Of a stretch of DNA of 64,000 nt, positions 50,633-61,200 are shown one piece after another (the first letter of the stretch is position 1; the number at the start of each line of letters is the position of its first letter). This DNA is from Streptomyces sp. NRRL B-3428 (GTDB taxonomy: Bacteria; Actinomycetota; Actinomycetes; Streptomycetales; Streptomycetaceae). Under the pieces are notes generated by a model, which saw only the letters and a program-made list of their open reading frames with translations, was not told where the DNA came from and did not search any database. The translations under genes and the position numbers were made by a program. Location: assembly GCA_000721375.1 (NCBI GenBank), contig JOGW01000003.1, positions 496,001-560,000 on the forward strand, in the 5' to 3' direction.

Positions 50633-51295
50633 ATGATCTTCGGCCGCATCCCCCAGCTCCCCACCCCGGAGGAAGCCCTCCGCGGCCGCCCGGAGCCGAC
50701 GTACGGCGTGCCCGCACAGCACACCGTCCTCGGCAAGCAGCTCACCGGCCCCTACCCGTCGGACCTCGAAGTCGCCGACTTCGCGCTCGGCTGCTTCTGG
50801 GGCGCGGAGCGCAAGTTCTGGCAGACCCCGGGCGTCTGGACCACCCTGGTCGGCTACCAGGGCGGGCACACCCCCAACCCCTCGTACGACGAGGTGTGTT
50901 CGGGCCGCACCGGCCACACGGAAGTGGTCCGCGTGGTCTTCGACCCGGCCCTCGTCACGTACGCCGAACTCCTCAAGGTCTTCTGGGAGAACCACGACCC
51001 GACCCAGGGCTTCCGCCAGGGCAACGACGTCGGCACCCAGTACCGCTCCGCTCTCTACACCCACTCCCCCGCCCAGACAGAGGCAGCGACCTCGTCCCGC
51101 GACGCGTACCAAAAGGTCCTGACGTCTTCGGGCTACGGCACGATCACCACGGAGATCCTGCCGGCGGACGAGCGCCCCTTCTATGCGGCGGAGGGGTACC
51201 ACCAGCAGTACCTGGACAAGAATCCGGCGGGGTACTGCGGGATCGGGGGGACGGGGGTCTCGTGCCCGATCGGGGTGGCGAAGGCGGAGGGGTGA
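50633..51295 (+). CDS. msrA: Peptide-methionine (S)-S-oxide reductase
   Basis: Repairs methionine-S-sulfoxide in proteins using thioredoxin. The 220-residue protein has the catalytic GCFWGAER near residue 53, [19 protein letters not shown], and the C-terminal resolving-cysteine region [13 protein letters not shown]. About 40 extra N-terminal residues ([13 protein letters not shown]...) are normal for long-form actinobacterial MsrA. ATG 50633 follows GGAGGAGAAAGAAC, a strong ribosome site. Monocistronic, with a terminator 50 bases downstream. Confidence 0.96.
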   Translation: MIFGRIPQLPTPEEALRGRPEPTYGVPAQHTVLGKQLTGPYPSDLEVADFALGCFWGAERKFWQTPGVWTTLVGYQGGHTPNPSYDEVCSGRTGHTEVVRVVFDPALVTYAELLKVFWENHDPTQGFRQGNDVGTQYRSALYTHSPAQTEAATSSRDAYQKVLTSSGYGTITTEILPADERPFYAAEGYHQQYLDKNPAGYCGIGGTGVSCPIGVAKAEG

Positions 51296-51344
51296 GCGGG
51301 CTCCGGCGTCTGAGTACGCACCGTAAAAGCCGCGGCCCATCCAA

Positions 51345-51370
51345 CGGTCCCGCGACGCTTTGCGGGACCG
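51345..51370 (+). terminator. Terminator after msrA
   Basis: CGGTCCCGC at 51345-51353 pairs with GCGGGACCG at 51362-51370, loop of 8; extended by outer CCGCGG-type sequence. Confidence 0.75.
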
Positions 51371-51425
51371 CGGCCTCACCTCCGGCCGTCGGTTGTCCTC
51401 AAGGACCTGGCTAGGCTCCCGGACT

Positions 51426-52262
51426 GTGTCCGATCTTCCGAGTCTTCCGAGCTTTCACAGTGCCGTCATCGACGCGATACTCCACCACGCGGGCCGCGCG
51501 ACCCTCCCCTTCCAGCGGGCCCATCGGGAGGAGCAGCATGCGACGGCCTTCTGGTTCAACGAACTTGTGGCGACGAGTTCCGAAGGCGAGAGCGTCCGGC
51601 AGTACCTCGTGACCGCAAGTGAGCCGGCGAGGATCGAGCTCGCCGAGTTCACCCTCCGTGCGGAGCTCTGCGCACCCTCGATGAGTGCGGAGAAGCTCAT
51701 GATGACCGGCTTCGCCGACGGCTGGATCCAGTTCGAGAAGCTGGGGGTCGCCGTCATGCCGACCGCCGGCCTGCATGCGCACGGTGTGCGCAAGGGGTGG
51801 AGCTGGACCACGGATGAGATCACCGACGGCGTCGCGGCCACCGCGGCGGACATCGCCGGCCTCGGCGAGCGACCGGTCCCCGCGTACCTGTTGGGCCATG
51901 ACGTCGAAGCGGCAACGGGAGCCCGGCTGCAGGCCGTTGTGGTCGGTGAGATCGCGCGGACGGACGAGGGCCGCGTCCAGTGGCTCGGAGAGCTGCCGCC
52001 CGGATGCGTCGGCGCCCCCGTATTCACCGGCTTCCCGCTCGAAGGGAACAGCTTCAAGTTGGTCTGCGTAGGGGTGGCGCTTCCCGGCGACGGCACACCT
52101 ACCCACCGGATCGCGCCCTTCGACGAGATCCGCACCGCGCTGCACGCTCTCCCTGACGCCGTATCACCGACCAGGGCAGCCGCAACAGACACTCCCGGCT
52201 CCACCACCAAGAGACGCTGGTGGTGGCGGCACGGAATCCGGTCCGATCGGGACTCGGCATGA
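51426..52262 (+). CDS. Hypothetical protein, possible degenerate trypsin-like fold
   Basis: A 278-residue protein from GTG 51426. I do not recognise a family with confidence. The stretch ELPPGCVGAPVFTG, followed by FKLVCVGVALPG, resembles the active-site surroundings of trypsin-like proteases (GxSGSPVF) but with Cys or Val where the serine should be, so it would be inactive. The tail is TTKRRWWWRHG-like and basic. No signal peptide. It stands alone between msrA and a GNAT gene. Confidence 0.6.
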   Translation: MSDLPSLPSFHSAVIDAILHHAGRATLPFQRAHREEQHATAFWFNELVATSSEGESVRQYLVTASEPARIELAEFTLRAELCAPSMSAEKLMMTGFADGWIQFEKLGVAVMPTAGLHAHGVRKGWSWTTDEITDGVAATAADIAGLGERPVPAYLLGHDVEAATGARLQAVVVGEIARTDEGRVQWLGELPPGCVGAPVFTGFPLEGNSFKLVCVGVALPGDGTPTHRIAPFDEIRTALHALPDAVSPTRAAATDTPGSTTKRRWWWRHGIRSDRDSA

Positions 52263-52325
52263 TGTCGGATCGGGCCGGGGCAAAAATGCGTTGGGCCGAC
52301 CGGGCCGCTGAGGCAAGATCCGCCC

Positions 52326-52907
52326 GTGGACAACTACTTGAAGACCGAGCGCCTCGTGCTGCGCCATTTCACCGCCGACGACGCCGAGTTGCTGATCGAG
52401 CTGGACAGTGATCCAGCGGTGATGCGGTATCTGAGTGGTGGGGTGCCCACTCCGCCCGAGGTCATTCGGGACATTCATCTGCCGAAGATCATTGCCGGGT
52501 ACGGGAAGTGGGGCGGGCAGCTCGGGCTGTTCGCCGCGTACGAGAAGGTGGGCGGGGCGTTCGTCGGCTGGTTCATTCTGCGGCCCGCGGCGGACGGGCC
52601 GCTGGACGAGGTCGAGCTCGGGTACCGGCTGCGGCAGGCGGCCTGGGGCAAGGGTTACGGCACGGAGGGGTCGCGGGCCTTGCTGGTGAAGGCGTTCAAG
52701 GAGCTCGGGGTGCGCATGGTGTGGGCCGAGACGATGTCCGTGAACCGCGGTTCGCGCAACATCATGGAGAAGGCCGGCCTGACGTTCGCGCGCAGCATCC
52801 CCATACCCGAGGACGTGCCGGTCATCGAGGGCTCCGAGCACGGGGGCGTGCGCTACGAGATCACCAAGGAGCAGTGGGAACAGCTGGATCGACTGGAGCA
52901 GCTGTAG
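52326..52907 (+). CDS. GNAT-family N-acetyltransferase (RimJ/RimL-like)
   Basis: A 193-residue acetyltransferase. The RimJ/RimL-type opening LKTERLVLRHFTADDAELL, the acetyl-CoA loop RQAAWGKGYGTEGSRAL near residue 105, and MSVNRGSRNIMEKAGLTF identify it. It starts at GTG 52326. The acceptor is unknown; members acetylate protein N-termini or small amines. Confidence 0.9.
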   Translation: MDNYLKTERLVLRHFTADDAELLIELDSDPAVMRYLSGGVPTPPEVIRDIHLPKIIAGYGKWGGQLGLFAAYEKVGGAFVGWFILRPAADGPLDEVELGYRLRQAAWGKGYGTEGSRALLVKAFKELGVRMVWAETMSVNRGSRNIMEKAGLTFARSIPIPEDVPVIEGSEHGGVRYEITKEQWEQLDRLEQL

Positions 52908-52931
52908 CCACGCCCTCGGGTGCGGGCAGGT

Positions 52932-53123
52932 TCAGCGTTTCAACGCCCGGTATCTGCGCTGCAGTTCGACGAGACGGGCCGGATCGCGCGCGCCGTTGAG
53001 CTCGGACAGGAGGGCGTCCGGGTACGTCTCGAACAGATCGCCCCACCAGCGGCCACCGCGTCGGTTCCAGATGCGGTAGCCGCCGGGGACGCCACGGGCG
53101 ACGAAGCGGCGGCTCGTGCTCAC
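52932..53123 (-). CDS. Small basic hypothetical protein
   Basis: A 63-residue protein, RRFVARGVPGGYRIWNRR in front and RDPARLVELQRRYRALKR at the end, rich in Arg and aromatic residues. It begins 4 bases after the hydrolase stop, so it is probably translated from the same mRNA. Start GTG 53123 is chosen on spacing; the ribosome site is weak. No family recognised. Confidence 0.5.
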   Translation of the reverse strand: MSTSRRFVARGVPGGYRIWNRRGGRWWGDLFETYPDALLSELNGARDPARLVELQRRYRALKR

Positions 53124-53127
53124 CGGG

Positions 53128-54018
53128 TCACCGGGTCCGAGGTGCGGCGCCCGCGCGCTCGTCGATCCACCCGGACAGGCGGTCCAACAGCCCCGCTCCC
53201 GTCGCACTTTGCGGGTCCACGGCCGTGATCTGGAAAGCGTGGGTCAAGGACTCGTACACGTCCACCTCCACCTTCGTGCCCGCCGAAGACGCCGCCGAAG
53301 CGAAGCGGAGGGTGTCGTCGAGGAAGGCCTCCGCGTCGCCGACCAGCATCAGGAGCGGGGGCAGGCCGGAGAGGTCGCCGTGGTACGGGGACTGGGGGGA
53401 CTCGTCGCGGGGCGCGCCCGCCAGGTACTGGTCCGTGATGTGCGTGAGCATCGCCCTGTCCACGCCCGGCTCGGCCGCCGCGTCGATGGACGGCGCGGAG
53501 AGCGTGAAGTCCGTGAGCGGGGAGATCGTGATCGCCCCCGCGGGGAGCTCGACGCCGCTCGACTTCAGACGAAGGAGCGCCGACAACACCAGTGCGCCGC
53601 CCGAGGATTCACCGAGGAGCGTGATGCGCTCGGCCGGGAGACCGGAGGCGAGGAGCTGCTCGTACGCAGCGACCACGTCGTCCAGCGGGGCCGGATACGG
53701 GTCCGCCGGGGCCAGGCGGTAGTGGGAGACGAAGACCGGGCGGGCCGCCTGGGCGGAGAGGCGGTGGGCGTAGTACGCGATCAGGTCCGGCATACGGTGC
53801 ACGAAGCCGCCGCCGTGCACGTAGACGATGACGCCGTCGGCCGCGTCCGCCCCGGCCGCCGAGACCCAGATGCCGGGGGCTTCGACCTCGGGTACGACAG
53901 GGGCTCCCGCACCCTCGGGGAGTGTGAGGTCGAGGGCTGCGATTCCCTCGAAGACCTTGGACACTTCGGCAGCCGCGGTGGCGGGGTCGGGGTTCGCGGG
54001 GATACGGGAGATGTTCAT
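53128..54018 (-). CDS. Alpha/beta hydrolase, hormone-sensitive lipase family
   Basis: A 296-residue esterase of family IV. The oxyanion motif VYVHGGGFVHR near residue 75, nucleophile elbow GESSGGAL near 142, and catalytic His in ESLTHAFQ near 265 with an Asp in VGDAEAFLDD just before are all present. It starts at ATG 54018; the frame continues upstream but without a ribosome site. Probably hydrolyses short-chain esters; substrate unknown. Followed by the 63-residue protein. Confidence 0.92.
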   Translation of the reverse strand: MNISRIPANPDPATAAAEVSKVFEGIAALDLTLPEGAGAPVVPEVEAPGIWVSAAGADAADGVIVYVHGGGFVHRMPDLIAYYAHRLSAQAARPVFVSHYRLAPADPYPAPLDDVVAAYEQLLASGLPAERITLLGESSGGALVLSALLRLKSSGVELPAGAITISPLTDFTLSAPSIDAAAEPGVDRAMLTHITDQYLAGAPRDESPQSPYHGDLSGLPPLLMLVGDAEAFLDDTLRFASAASSAGTKVEVDVYESLTHAFQITAVDPQSATGAGLLDRLSGWIDERAGAAPRTR

Positions 54019-54111
54019 GGGTTCCGGTATAGCTGGCGCGAGTTGGGGGCGGCAAAGGGATTTCGTCCGGTCCACCTCGCCGGTCCGGGCCACCCCCAAC
54101 AGCGCCCCCGG

Positions 54112-55122
54112 CTACCCCTGAGCCGCCGCCTCAGCCGCAGCCGCAGCCACCCGGTGCTCATGCACCCGCAGTTGCAGAGTCGCCAGGTCCAGGAGCGGCG
54201 TGGCGACCCCCAACTTCCGTGCACGGGCGGTCAGATCACCGAAGAGGTGCTCCGCCTCCGTCGGGCGGCCGTCGATCACGTCGCGGTACAGCGACGGGAC
54301 CAGAGGTGAGCCCGGGGTGGTCACCACGTCGGTCGTGAAGGCCAGTTCCGCCTCGGGGACCGGGTGGCCGGAGGCCGCGGCGACGGCCGAGGTCTCCGCC
54401 AGGAGCGCCGGGCCGAGCTCCGCTCCGCCCGGTACCGCGACCACGTCACCCACCGTCCCGCGCCCCAGGCACGTCAGCGCGCCGATCGTCGTGATGAACG
54501 CCCACTTCGACCACATCGCCCCGAGCACGTCGGGCGAGGCGACGGCGTCGATGCCGGGCACGTCCAGGGCCTCGCGCACGGCGTCGACCCGCTTCGAACC
54601 GCCGCCCGCCTGCTCGCCGAAGGTCAGCTGCGACAGGGGTGCAAGTCGGACGATGTCGCCTTCCGGAGTGAGGGTGGTGACGACCTTGACCACCCCGCCG
54701 AGCACCGCGTCCGCCCCGAACTCGTCGTTGAGGCGGTCCACATGGGCAAGACCGTTGAGGAACGGCAGGATCGTCGTGCCCGGCCCCACCGCCGGCCGTA
54801 TCGACTCGATCGCGGCGTCGAGAGCCGCCGCCTTCACGGCCAGGACGATCAGGTCGTACGCGGCGGCGGAGCCGGAAGGGTCGGAGGAGGGATCGGGGGA
54901 AGGGCCGGAGGAAGAGGCGGAGGAAAGGTCTTCCGGCAAGGCGAGTTGAGGCGTCAGGGGCTCCCAGTCCTCCATGCCCTTGCCGGTGATCCGCAGTCCG
55001 CGCGAGCGCAGCACCTCGGCACGTGCCGGGCGGACGAGGAAGGTCACATCGCGGCCCGCGCGCGCCAGGAGCGCGCCGAAGTAGCCACCCGTGGCTCCGG
55101 CTCCGACTACCAGGATCTTCAA
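54112..55122 (-). CDS. 2-dehydropantoate 2-reductase-like (ApbA/PanE) protein
   Basis: A 336-residue NADPH-dependent reductase fold. The Rossmann motif KILVVGAGATGGYFGALLA is at the N-terminus and FLNGLAHVDRL, the conserved Lys in MWSKWAFIT and the DVIDGRPTEAEHLFGD block follow. A Ser/Pro-rich insertion (DLSSASSSGPSPDPSS, about 72-90) interrupts the cofactor domain and is unusual. It starts at TTG 55122 behind GGGGAAC. Could be PanE for coenzyme A synthesis, but paralogues with other substrates are common. Confidence 0.87.
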   Translation of the reverse strand: MKILVVGAGATGGYFGALLARAGRDVTFLVRPARAEVLRSRGLRITGKGMEDWEPLTPQLALPEDLSSASSSGPSPDPSSDPSGSAAAYDLIVLAVKAAALDAAIESIRPAVGPGTTILPFLNGLAHVDRLNDEFGADAVLGGVVKVVTTLTPEGDIVRLAPLSQLTFGEQAGGGSKRVDAVREALDVPGIDAVASPDVLGAMWSKWAFITTIGALTCLGRGTVGDVVAVPGGAELGPALLAETSAVAAASGHPVPEAELAFTTDVVTTPGSPLVPSLYRDVIDGRPTEAEHLFGDLTARARKLGVATPLLDLATLQLRVHEHRVAAAAAEAAAQG

Positions 55123-55215
55123 GGAGTTCCCCTTCGAGCTTTCGAGTTCCGCGTCCCGTGCGCCGGGATCGCGTTCCGTCCCGAGTGAATCATGATCCGC
55201 TGGCAGCTACGCCGA

Positions 55216-55246
55216 GGGCCCGGCCCCTGAGACAGGAACCGGGCCC
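55216..55246 (-). terminator. Terminator after the alcohol dehydrogenase gene
   Basis: GGGCCCGG at 55216-55223 pairs with CCGGGCCC at 55239-55246 over a 15-base loop, between the dehydrogenase stop and the reductase start. Confidence 0.6.
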
Positions 55247-55269
55247 AACTCACGTACGGGCGAAGGCCG

Positions 55270-56313
55270 TCAGATCGTCGCCGTGTCGATCACGAACCGG
55301 TAGCGCACGTCCGAGGCCAGGACCCGCTCGTACGCCTCGTTGATCTTGTCCGCCGAGATGACCTCGATCTCGGCGCCGAAGCCGTGCTCGGCGCAGAAGT
55401 CCAGCATCTCCTGGGTCTCCGCGATGCCGCCGATCATCGAGCCGGCGAGGGTCTTGCGGCCGCCGATGACAGAGAACAGATTCAACGACACCGGCTCCTC
55501 GGGGGCGCCGACGTTCGCGAAGACGCCGTCGACCTTCAGCAGGGACAGGTACTGGTCGAGCGGGAGCGGGGCCGAGACCGTCGAGACGATCAGGTCGAAG
55601 GTGCCGGCCAGCTCCTCGAAGGTCGCCGGGTCGCTGGTGGCGTAGTAGTGGTCGGCGCCCAGGCGCTCGCCGTCGGCCTTCTTGCGCAGGGACTGGGACA
55701 GGACGGTCACGTCGGCGCCGAGGGCGTGCGCGATCTTGACGCCCATGTGGCCGAGACCGCCCAGGCCCACGATGGCGACCTTCTTGCCGGGGCCCGCGTT
55801 CCAGTGCTTGAGCGGGGAGTAGAGGGTGATGCCCGCGCAGAGCAGCGGGGCGGCCACGTCGAGGGAGATGCCCTCGGGGATGCGTACCGCGTAGTTCTCG
55901 TCGACGACGAGGTGCGTGGAGTAGCCGCCGTAGGTGGGCTCGCCGTTCTTGTCGAGGGCGTTGTAGGTGCCGGTCATGCCCTGCGTGCAGTACTGCTCGA
56001 GGCCCTGCTCGCAGTACTCGCACTCGCGGCAGGAGTCCACGAAGCAGCCGACGCCGACGCGGTCGCCGACCTTGTACTTGGTGACCTCGGAGCCGACCTC
56101 GGTGACGATGCCGGCGATCTCGTGGCCCGGGACCATCGGGAAGATGCCCTCGCCCCAGCCGTCGCGGGCCTGGTGGATGTCGGAGTGGCAGATGCCCGCG
56201 AACTTGATGTCGATCAGCACGTCGTGCGCGCCCACCGTGCGGCGCTCGATGGTGGTGCGCTCAAGGGGTGCGTTGGCGGCGGGAGCGGCGTAGGCGGCGA
56301 CGGTGGTGCTCAT
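55270..56313 (-). CDS. Zinc-dependent NAD(P) alcohol dehydrogenase
   Basis: A 347-residue medium-chain dehydrogenase of the cinnamyl-alcohol/YahK group. Catalytic zinc ligands lie in GICHSDIHQ and GHEIAGIV, the structural zinc site is [15 protein letters not shown], and the cofactor motif [14 protein letters not shown] is near residue 180. It reduces aldehydes, probably with NADPH. It starts at ATG 56313 and is divergent from an XRE regulator, the common arrangement for such enzymes in Streptomyces, so expression is probably under that regulator. Confidence 0.93.
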   Translation of the reverse strand: MSTTVAAYAAPAANAPLERTTIERRTVGAHDVLIDIKFAGICHSDIHQARDGWGEGIFPMVPGHEIAGIVTEVGSEVTKYKVGDRVGVGCFVDSCRECEYCEQGLEQYCTQGMTGTYNALDKNGEPTYGGYSTHLVVDENYAVRIPEGISLDVAAPLLCAGITLYSPLKHWNAGPGKKVAIVGLGGLGHMGVKIAHALGADVTVLSQSLRKKADGERLGADHYYATSDPATFEELAGTFDLIVSTVSAPLPLDQYLSLLKVDGVFANVGAPEEPVSLNLFSVIGGRKTLAGSMIGGIAETQEMLDFCAEHGFGAEIEVISADKINEAYERVLASDVRYRFVIDTATI

Positions 56314-56329
56314 GGTGGGGGTTCCCCTC

Positions 56330-56359
56330 GGACGGCTGCGGACGGCTACGGACGACTGC
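56330..56359. repeat. Three tandem 10-bp units upstream of the dehydrogenase
   Basis: GGACGGCTGC, GGACGGCTAC and GGACGACTGC occur end to end, 17 bases before the dehydrogenase start and probably within its untranslated leader. Confidence 0.8.
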
Positions 56360-56499
56360 GAGGCGGATGATCCGCTTCGTTGCCCCTCAGCCTGCCTGGC
56401 CGCGAGGGTGCTACCCAGCCCACTGGTTTGCCTACGACCGGCGTTCCTACCAATGGCAGGGTCAGGCTGCGGTGCGTAGGCACGGGGATACTGGACCGT

Positions 56500-57420
56500 A
56501 TGAACGACCAGGAACGCACCGCCCCCGCCGACACGCCGCTGGACCGGCGCGCGGAGCTCAGTGAGTTCCTGCGCACACGCCGCGCACGGATCAAGCCCTC
56601 CGAGGTCGGGCTGCCGGACTACGGCAGCCGGCGCCGGGTGCCGGGGCTGCGCCGTGAGGAGCTCTCGCAGCTCGCCGGGGTCTCCGTCGCGTACTACACG
56701 CGCCTGGAGCAGGGCAACGGCGCCAACGTGTCCACCGAGGTACTCGACGCGATCGCCCGCGCGCTGCGGCTCACCGACGCCGAGCACGCGCATCTGACGG
56801 ATCTCGCCAAGCCCAGGCAGCTCAAGCGCAAGGGCCGACGCGGCGGCGCCCGGCAGCAGGTGCGGCCCGCGCTGCAGCAGCTGATGGACACGATGGACGG
56901 CGTACCCGCGTACGTGGTGGGCAGGCGCACCGACATCCTGGCCTGGAACCGGGGCTCGGCCGCGCTGTTCGGGGACTTCGCGTCCTGGAAGCCCGAGGAC
57001 CGCAACTGGTCACGGATGGCGTTCCTGAACCCGCAGGTGCGGGCGCTGTTCGCGAACATCGAGCAGAAGGCGGCCGATGTCGTCAGCTATCTGCGGATGG
57101 ACGCGGGCCGCCACCCCGACGACCCGGAGCTCTCCACGCTCGTCGGCGAACTCTCGGTCAAGAGCGAGGAGTTCCGCCGGCTGTGGGCGGCGCACGAGGT
57201 CCGCGAGAAGAGCCACGGTGTGAAGGTGCTGCAGCATCCGCTCGTGGGTGAACTGACCTTGTCGTACGAGACGTTGTTTCTCGCCGACGACGAGGAGATG
57301 TGCCTGACCACCTACCACGCCGAGCCCGGTTCGCCCTCGGCCGAGGCGCTGCGCCTGCTGGTCAGCTGGGGCACGGACGCCGCGGCCGAGCGCACTTCGC
57401 CGGTGGCGGATCAGGGCTGA
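56500..57420 (+). CDS. XRE-family regulator with MmyB-like ligand domain
   Basis: A 306-residue regulator. The helix-turn-helix (about 15-95) contains [46 protein letters not shown]; the rest is a MmyB-like PAS-type ligand-binding domain (about 110-290) with [12 protein letters not shown] and [12 protein letters not shown]. In this family the domain is thought to bind a fatty acid-like molecule. It is divergent from the alcohol dehydrogenase it probably controls. Its 3' end overlaps the convergent haemoglobin fusion gene by 10 bases. ATG 56500. Confidence 0.92.
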   Translation: MNDQERTAPADTPLDRRAELSEFLRTRRARIKPSEVGLPDYGSRRRVPGLRREELSQLAGVSVAYYTRLEQGNGANVSTEVLDAIARALRLTDAEHAHLTDLAKPRQLKRKGRRGGARQQVRPALQQLMDTMDGVPAYVVGRRTDILAWNRGSAALFGDFASWKPEDRNWSRMAFLNPQVRALFANIEQKAADVVSYLRMDAGRHPDDPELSTLVGELSVKSEEFRRLWAAHEVREKSHGVKVLQHPLVGELTLSYETLFLADDEEMCLTTYHAEPGSPSAEALRLLVSWGTDAAAERTSPVADQG

Positions 57421-58190
57421 TACGGCCCGCCCGGCACTCCCCACCCCCAAGAGGGCATGGGCTGGACCGGCTGGCAGTCCTCGTCGGAGACGTCGTTGGA
57501 GTAGTAGAGCGCCATCCTGGTGCCCCACTCGATGTAGGCGAGGAACGCCGAACGGAACTCGGCGTCCTTGGGCAGCCCGGCCTCGTCGGCCGCGTCCTGC
57601 ATCAGGTTCACCCAGCGCCGCCGCTGGGCCTCGGTGATGTGTTTGCCGATGTGCTTGAGGGCCATGTGCTCATGGCCGCCGAGCTGCTCGCTGTACGTCT
57701 TCGGGCCGCCGAAGACCTCGGCGACCCACAGGGCGACATGCCCCGCGTGCTCGGCGGGCAGGTCCTTGAAAAGGTCGCCGAGCAGGTCGTCCTCGACCAC
57801 CCGGCGGTAGAAGGCGTCGGTGAGGCTCGCGAAGACCTTCTCCCCGCCTGCCCACTCGTACAGGCTCGGCACGGCGCCGCCCTGGCCCGACACCCCGGTC
57901 GGGGCGTAGTGCCGCATCTCCGTGATGTCCTTCACGTACGGCCTGATCTCGGTGAAGAACGCGCGGAACTGCTCCGAGGCGCGGAAGGTCTCCATGTGGT
58001 CGCCGGTGGAGGTCCAGGTGATCCGCAGGATGAAGCTCTCGGGCTCCTCCTCGCACCTCCTGAGCTCGTAGTCCACGCATTGCGGTGAGGCGGATAGGGG
58101 TCCGGCGGCGCGCTCGTAGGCGGAGATGAACTCCTGCGCGCCGTCCGCGGGAATCGTGTAGCGGATGTACTCGACAGTCCGGCTGCTCAT
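57411..58190 (-). CDS. Fusion of antibiotic biosynthesis monooxygenase (ABM) domain and group II truncated haemoglobin
   Basis: A 259-residue two-domain protein. Residues 1-100 form a dimeric alpha/beta ABM domain (VEYIRYTIPADGAQEFISAY, FILRITWTSTGDHMETF). Residues 115-245 form a trHbII globin: LYEWAGGEKVFASLTDAFY, the proximal His in MALKHIGKHI, and the conserved Trp at position G8 in RRRWVNLM. Such ABM-trHb chimeras are known in Streptomyces and may couple oxygen or peroxide chemistry to quinone/aromatic substrates. It ends 10 bases into the convergent regulator gene. Confidence 0.93.
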   Translation of the reverse strand: MSSRTVEYIRYTIPADGAQEFISAYERAAGPLSASPQCVDYELRRCEEEPESFILRITWTSTGDHMETFRASEQFRAFFTEIRPYVKDITEMRHYAPTGVSGQGGAVPSLYEWAGGEKVFASLTDAFYRRVVEDDLLGDLFKDLPAEHAGHVALWVAEVFGGPKTYSEQLGGHEHMALKHIGKHITEAQRRRWVNLMQDAADEAGLPKDAEFRSAFLAYIEWGTRMALYYSNDVSDEDCQPVQPMPSWGWGVPGGPYQP

Positions 58191-58214
58191 GCCTCGGACA
58201 GTACGTCACGAGTA

Positions 58215-58249
58215 CGGCCCGCAGGAACCTCGGAGGTTCCTGCGGGCCG
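58215..58249 (-). terminator. Terminator after the S8 protease gene
   Basis: CGGCCCGCAGGAACCTC at 58215-58231 and GAGGTTCCTGCGGGCCG at 58233-58249 form a 17-base perfect stem, immediately downstream of the protease stop. Confidence 0.88.
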
Positions 58250-58281
58250 GATCAACTCACCATTGCTCCAGGGGAGTTGGC

Positions 58282-61200
58282 CTACTTGCCGTAGTACGCG
58301 TCGTACACCGACATCGCCGTCTTGTTGCCCTTCTTGTCGCTGATCTTCGCGTGGAAGGAGACGGACTTGCCCTTGGCCGGGTTCTTGAACTCGACCTTGC
58401 CCTTCTTGACGGCGAGCTTCTTCCAGGTCTTGCCCTGGTCGTAGCTCACGTAGACGGAGAGGGACTTGAGGTTCTTGCCGGCCGCGGAGCCCTGCACCGT
58501 CACCGGCATGGAGGTCTTCTTGCCCGCGGGTGCCGTGGAGTCCAGGGCGAGGGCGGGCGAGAAGCGGGCGACCGAGACCGGGAGCTTGGTGAAGTCGGCG
58601 GTCTTCTTGGACTTGAAGGTGAAGGTCAGCTTGACGCGGCTGGTGGCCTTCGCGACCGAGAGATCGCGCTTCACGTAGGTGACGAGCTTGTACGAGGCTT
58701 CGCCGGACGGGACCCTGAAGAGGCATTCGTCCAGTGGCCTCGCGCACCCACGGAGCTTGGTGCCGTTGCGGTACAGCTCGGTCTTGCCCGACTTGTGCGG
58801 GGCCCAGCCCCCGTGGTTCTTTCCGTCGGAGAACACCCCCAAGGAGCCGTTGATCTCATTGCCCGAGCGGAACACGCCCATGTCCGCGTTGAGCTTCGGG
58901 CCGAAGACGCCGGTGTTGAAGGTCTTCGCGTACGTCTTGCCGCCCTTCAGCTTCTGCGGGGCGCCGAGGTCGTAGATCGCCTCGGGCACGATGTCGCCTT
59001 CGGGCGTGTGCGAACGGACCTGCGCGAACGTCAGGTTCCAGGCCGCCTTGTTCGTCGTGGACAGATACACCGTGCGTACGCCCGGCAGCTTCTGCTCGAT
59101 GGGGTCGCCCAGGATGCTCCCGCCGACGTCGGTCTGCGCCTCGGCGGCCAGGACTCCGGTCTTGCCGGGCACGGACGCGCCCAGGCCGACCTTCACCTTG
59201 GCAAGGTCACCGGTCTTGAAGTGCTTGACCACACCGGACTGGAACTTCTTCGACTTGGAGCCGAAGGTGACGTCGTACTCCGTGGCGCCGCCCTTGGTCC
59301 AGGTGCCGCTCCACTCCTGCATGAACCCGGTTACCTCGGGACCGAGATGAGCGGTGCGCAGGGCCTCGAACGAGTCGGTCGAGACGCCGATTCCCCCGCC
59401 CGCCCGGTCGTACGAGAAGTCGGTCGCCGCGTTCCACGGCTTCGCCCCGGCGTCCGGCACCGTGATGTCCTGCGCCTTCGCCATACGTGCGTCGAGCGTC
59501 AGCGTGAGGTTCTTGGTGAGCGTCAGGTCGGGCCTGACCAGCCAGTCGACACCGCCCTTGAAGTACGCCAGATCCTTGGCGAAGAACGAGTTCAGGAGGT
59601 AACCGCCCTTGGGCAGACGCGTGGTGACGGTGCCCGACTTGTCGTTGAACTCCATCTCCTGGCCCTCGGCGAGGCCCGAGTAGCCGTAGACGGAGGTCGC
59701 GTAGTCCGCCGTGGGCTGCCCGTCCCGCCCGATGTGCTTGAGCGTCAGGTCGTACGACTCGACCTCCCGCTGCACGGCCGCCGCGGTCCGCACGGACTGC
59801 CCGCCGCCGTTCGCCGTCACATATGCGGAGTACGCGCCGTTGAGGGCGCCGCCCAGCTTCGTGTCGGCGGTCACGTCGACCGAGGCCGTACCACCCGCGG
59901 GCACCGTCACCTTGGTCGCGCCGAGGGTGAAGAAGCCCGCCGGGGCCGCGCGGCCCTGGGGGTCGTAGCCGGTGACAGCGAGGTCGAGGGTGATGTCCTC
60001 GGCGCCCGTGTTCTTGTACGTGAGCTGCTTGGTCAGCTTCGGGTCGTCGGTGTGCGGCCACTGGGCCACCCCGAACGTCAGCGGAGCCGGATCGGCGAAC
60101 ACCGTCTGCTTGATGGCCTTGTCGACCTGGATACGGCCCGTGCCCTGCTGGAACGGCGTGTACTTGCCGCCCTTGGCCGAGGCCGTGAGTGCGCTCTTGA
60201 GCTCGGTGTACTTCCAGTCCGGGTGCTGCTGCTTGAGGATCGCCGCGGCACCTGCGACGTGCGGGGTCGCCATCGACGTACCGGAGATGGCGAGGTAGCC
60301 CGGTGCCGGGTGCTTCACCTCGGGGTCCGTGTCGATGAGGCTGCCGGACGCGGCCGCGGCCGCGATGTCCACGCCGGGTGCGGTGACATCCGGCTTGAGG
60401 CCGCCGTCGCCCACGCGCGGGCCCTTGCTGGAGAACGAGGCGAGCTTGTCGGACCGGTCGACGGCGCCCACGGTGAGCGCGGCGTCCGCGCTGCCCGGGG
60501 AGCCGACCGTCTGGTCGCCGTACTCGCCGTCGTTGCCCGCCGCGATGGCGAACAGGACGCCGTTCTGCTCCGAGTACTTGTTGACCGCCGCTTCGAGCGG
60601 GTCGACACCCGGGGCGTCCATGCCGCCCAGACTCAGGTTGACGACATCGGCGCCCTCGGCGACGGCCCACTCGATGCCGGCGAGGATGCCGGAGTCGTCG
60701 CCGAAGCCGTCGTCGGAGAGCACCTTGCCGTTGAGCAGCTTGGCACCGGGCGCGACGCCCTTGTACTTGCCGCCCGACTCGGCGCCCGTACCGGCGGCGA
60801 TGGACGCGACATGGGTGCCGTGGCCGAACTTGTCGTCCGTGCCCGTGGACGCGGAGAAGTTCTTCGCCGCGACGATCTGGTCCTTGAGGTCCTTGTGGGT
60901 GGCGCGGATTCCCGTGTCGAGGACGGCGATCTTGACGCCCGTACCGTCGAATCCGGCCGACCAGGCCTTGTCGGCACCGATCTGCTGCACGCTGCGGTCG
61001 AGGCCGGCCTTGCGCACGCCGTCGAGCCAGACCTTGCCGATGCCCGCGGCGGCGGTACGGCCCGTGCTGCCGCGCTCGTCGGTCAGGGCCTCCCAGATCT
61101 GCGGAGCGTCGTCCTGAGGCGTCGTCACGGCGTCGGCGTTCAGGGACTTGAGAACCCTGCGCACCTTGGTGTCGCCCGCGTCGCGCACCTCGGACCTGGC

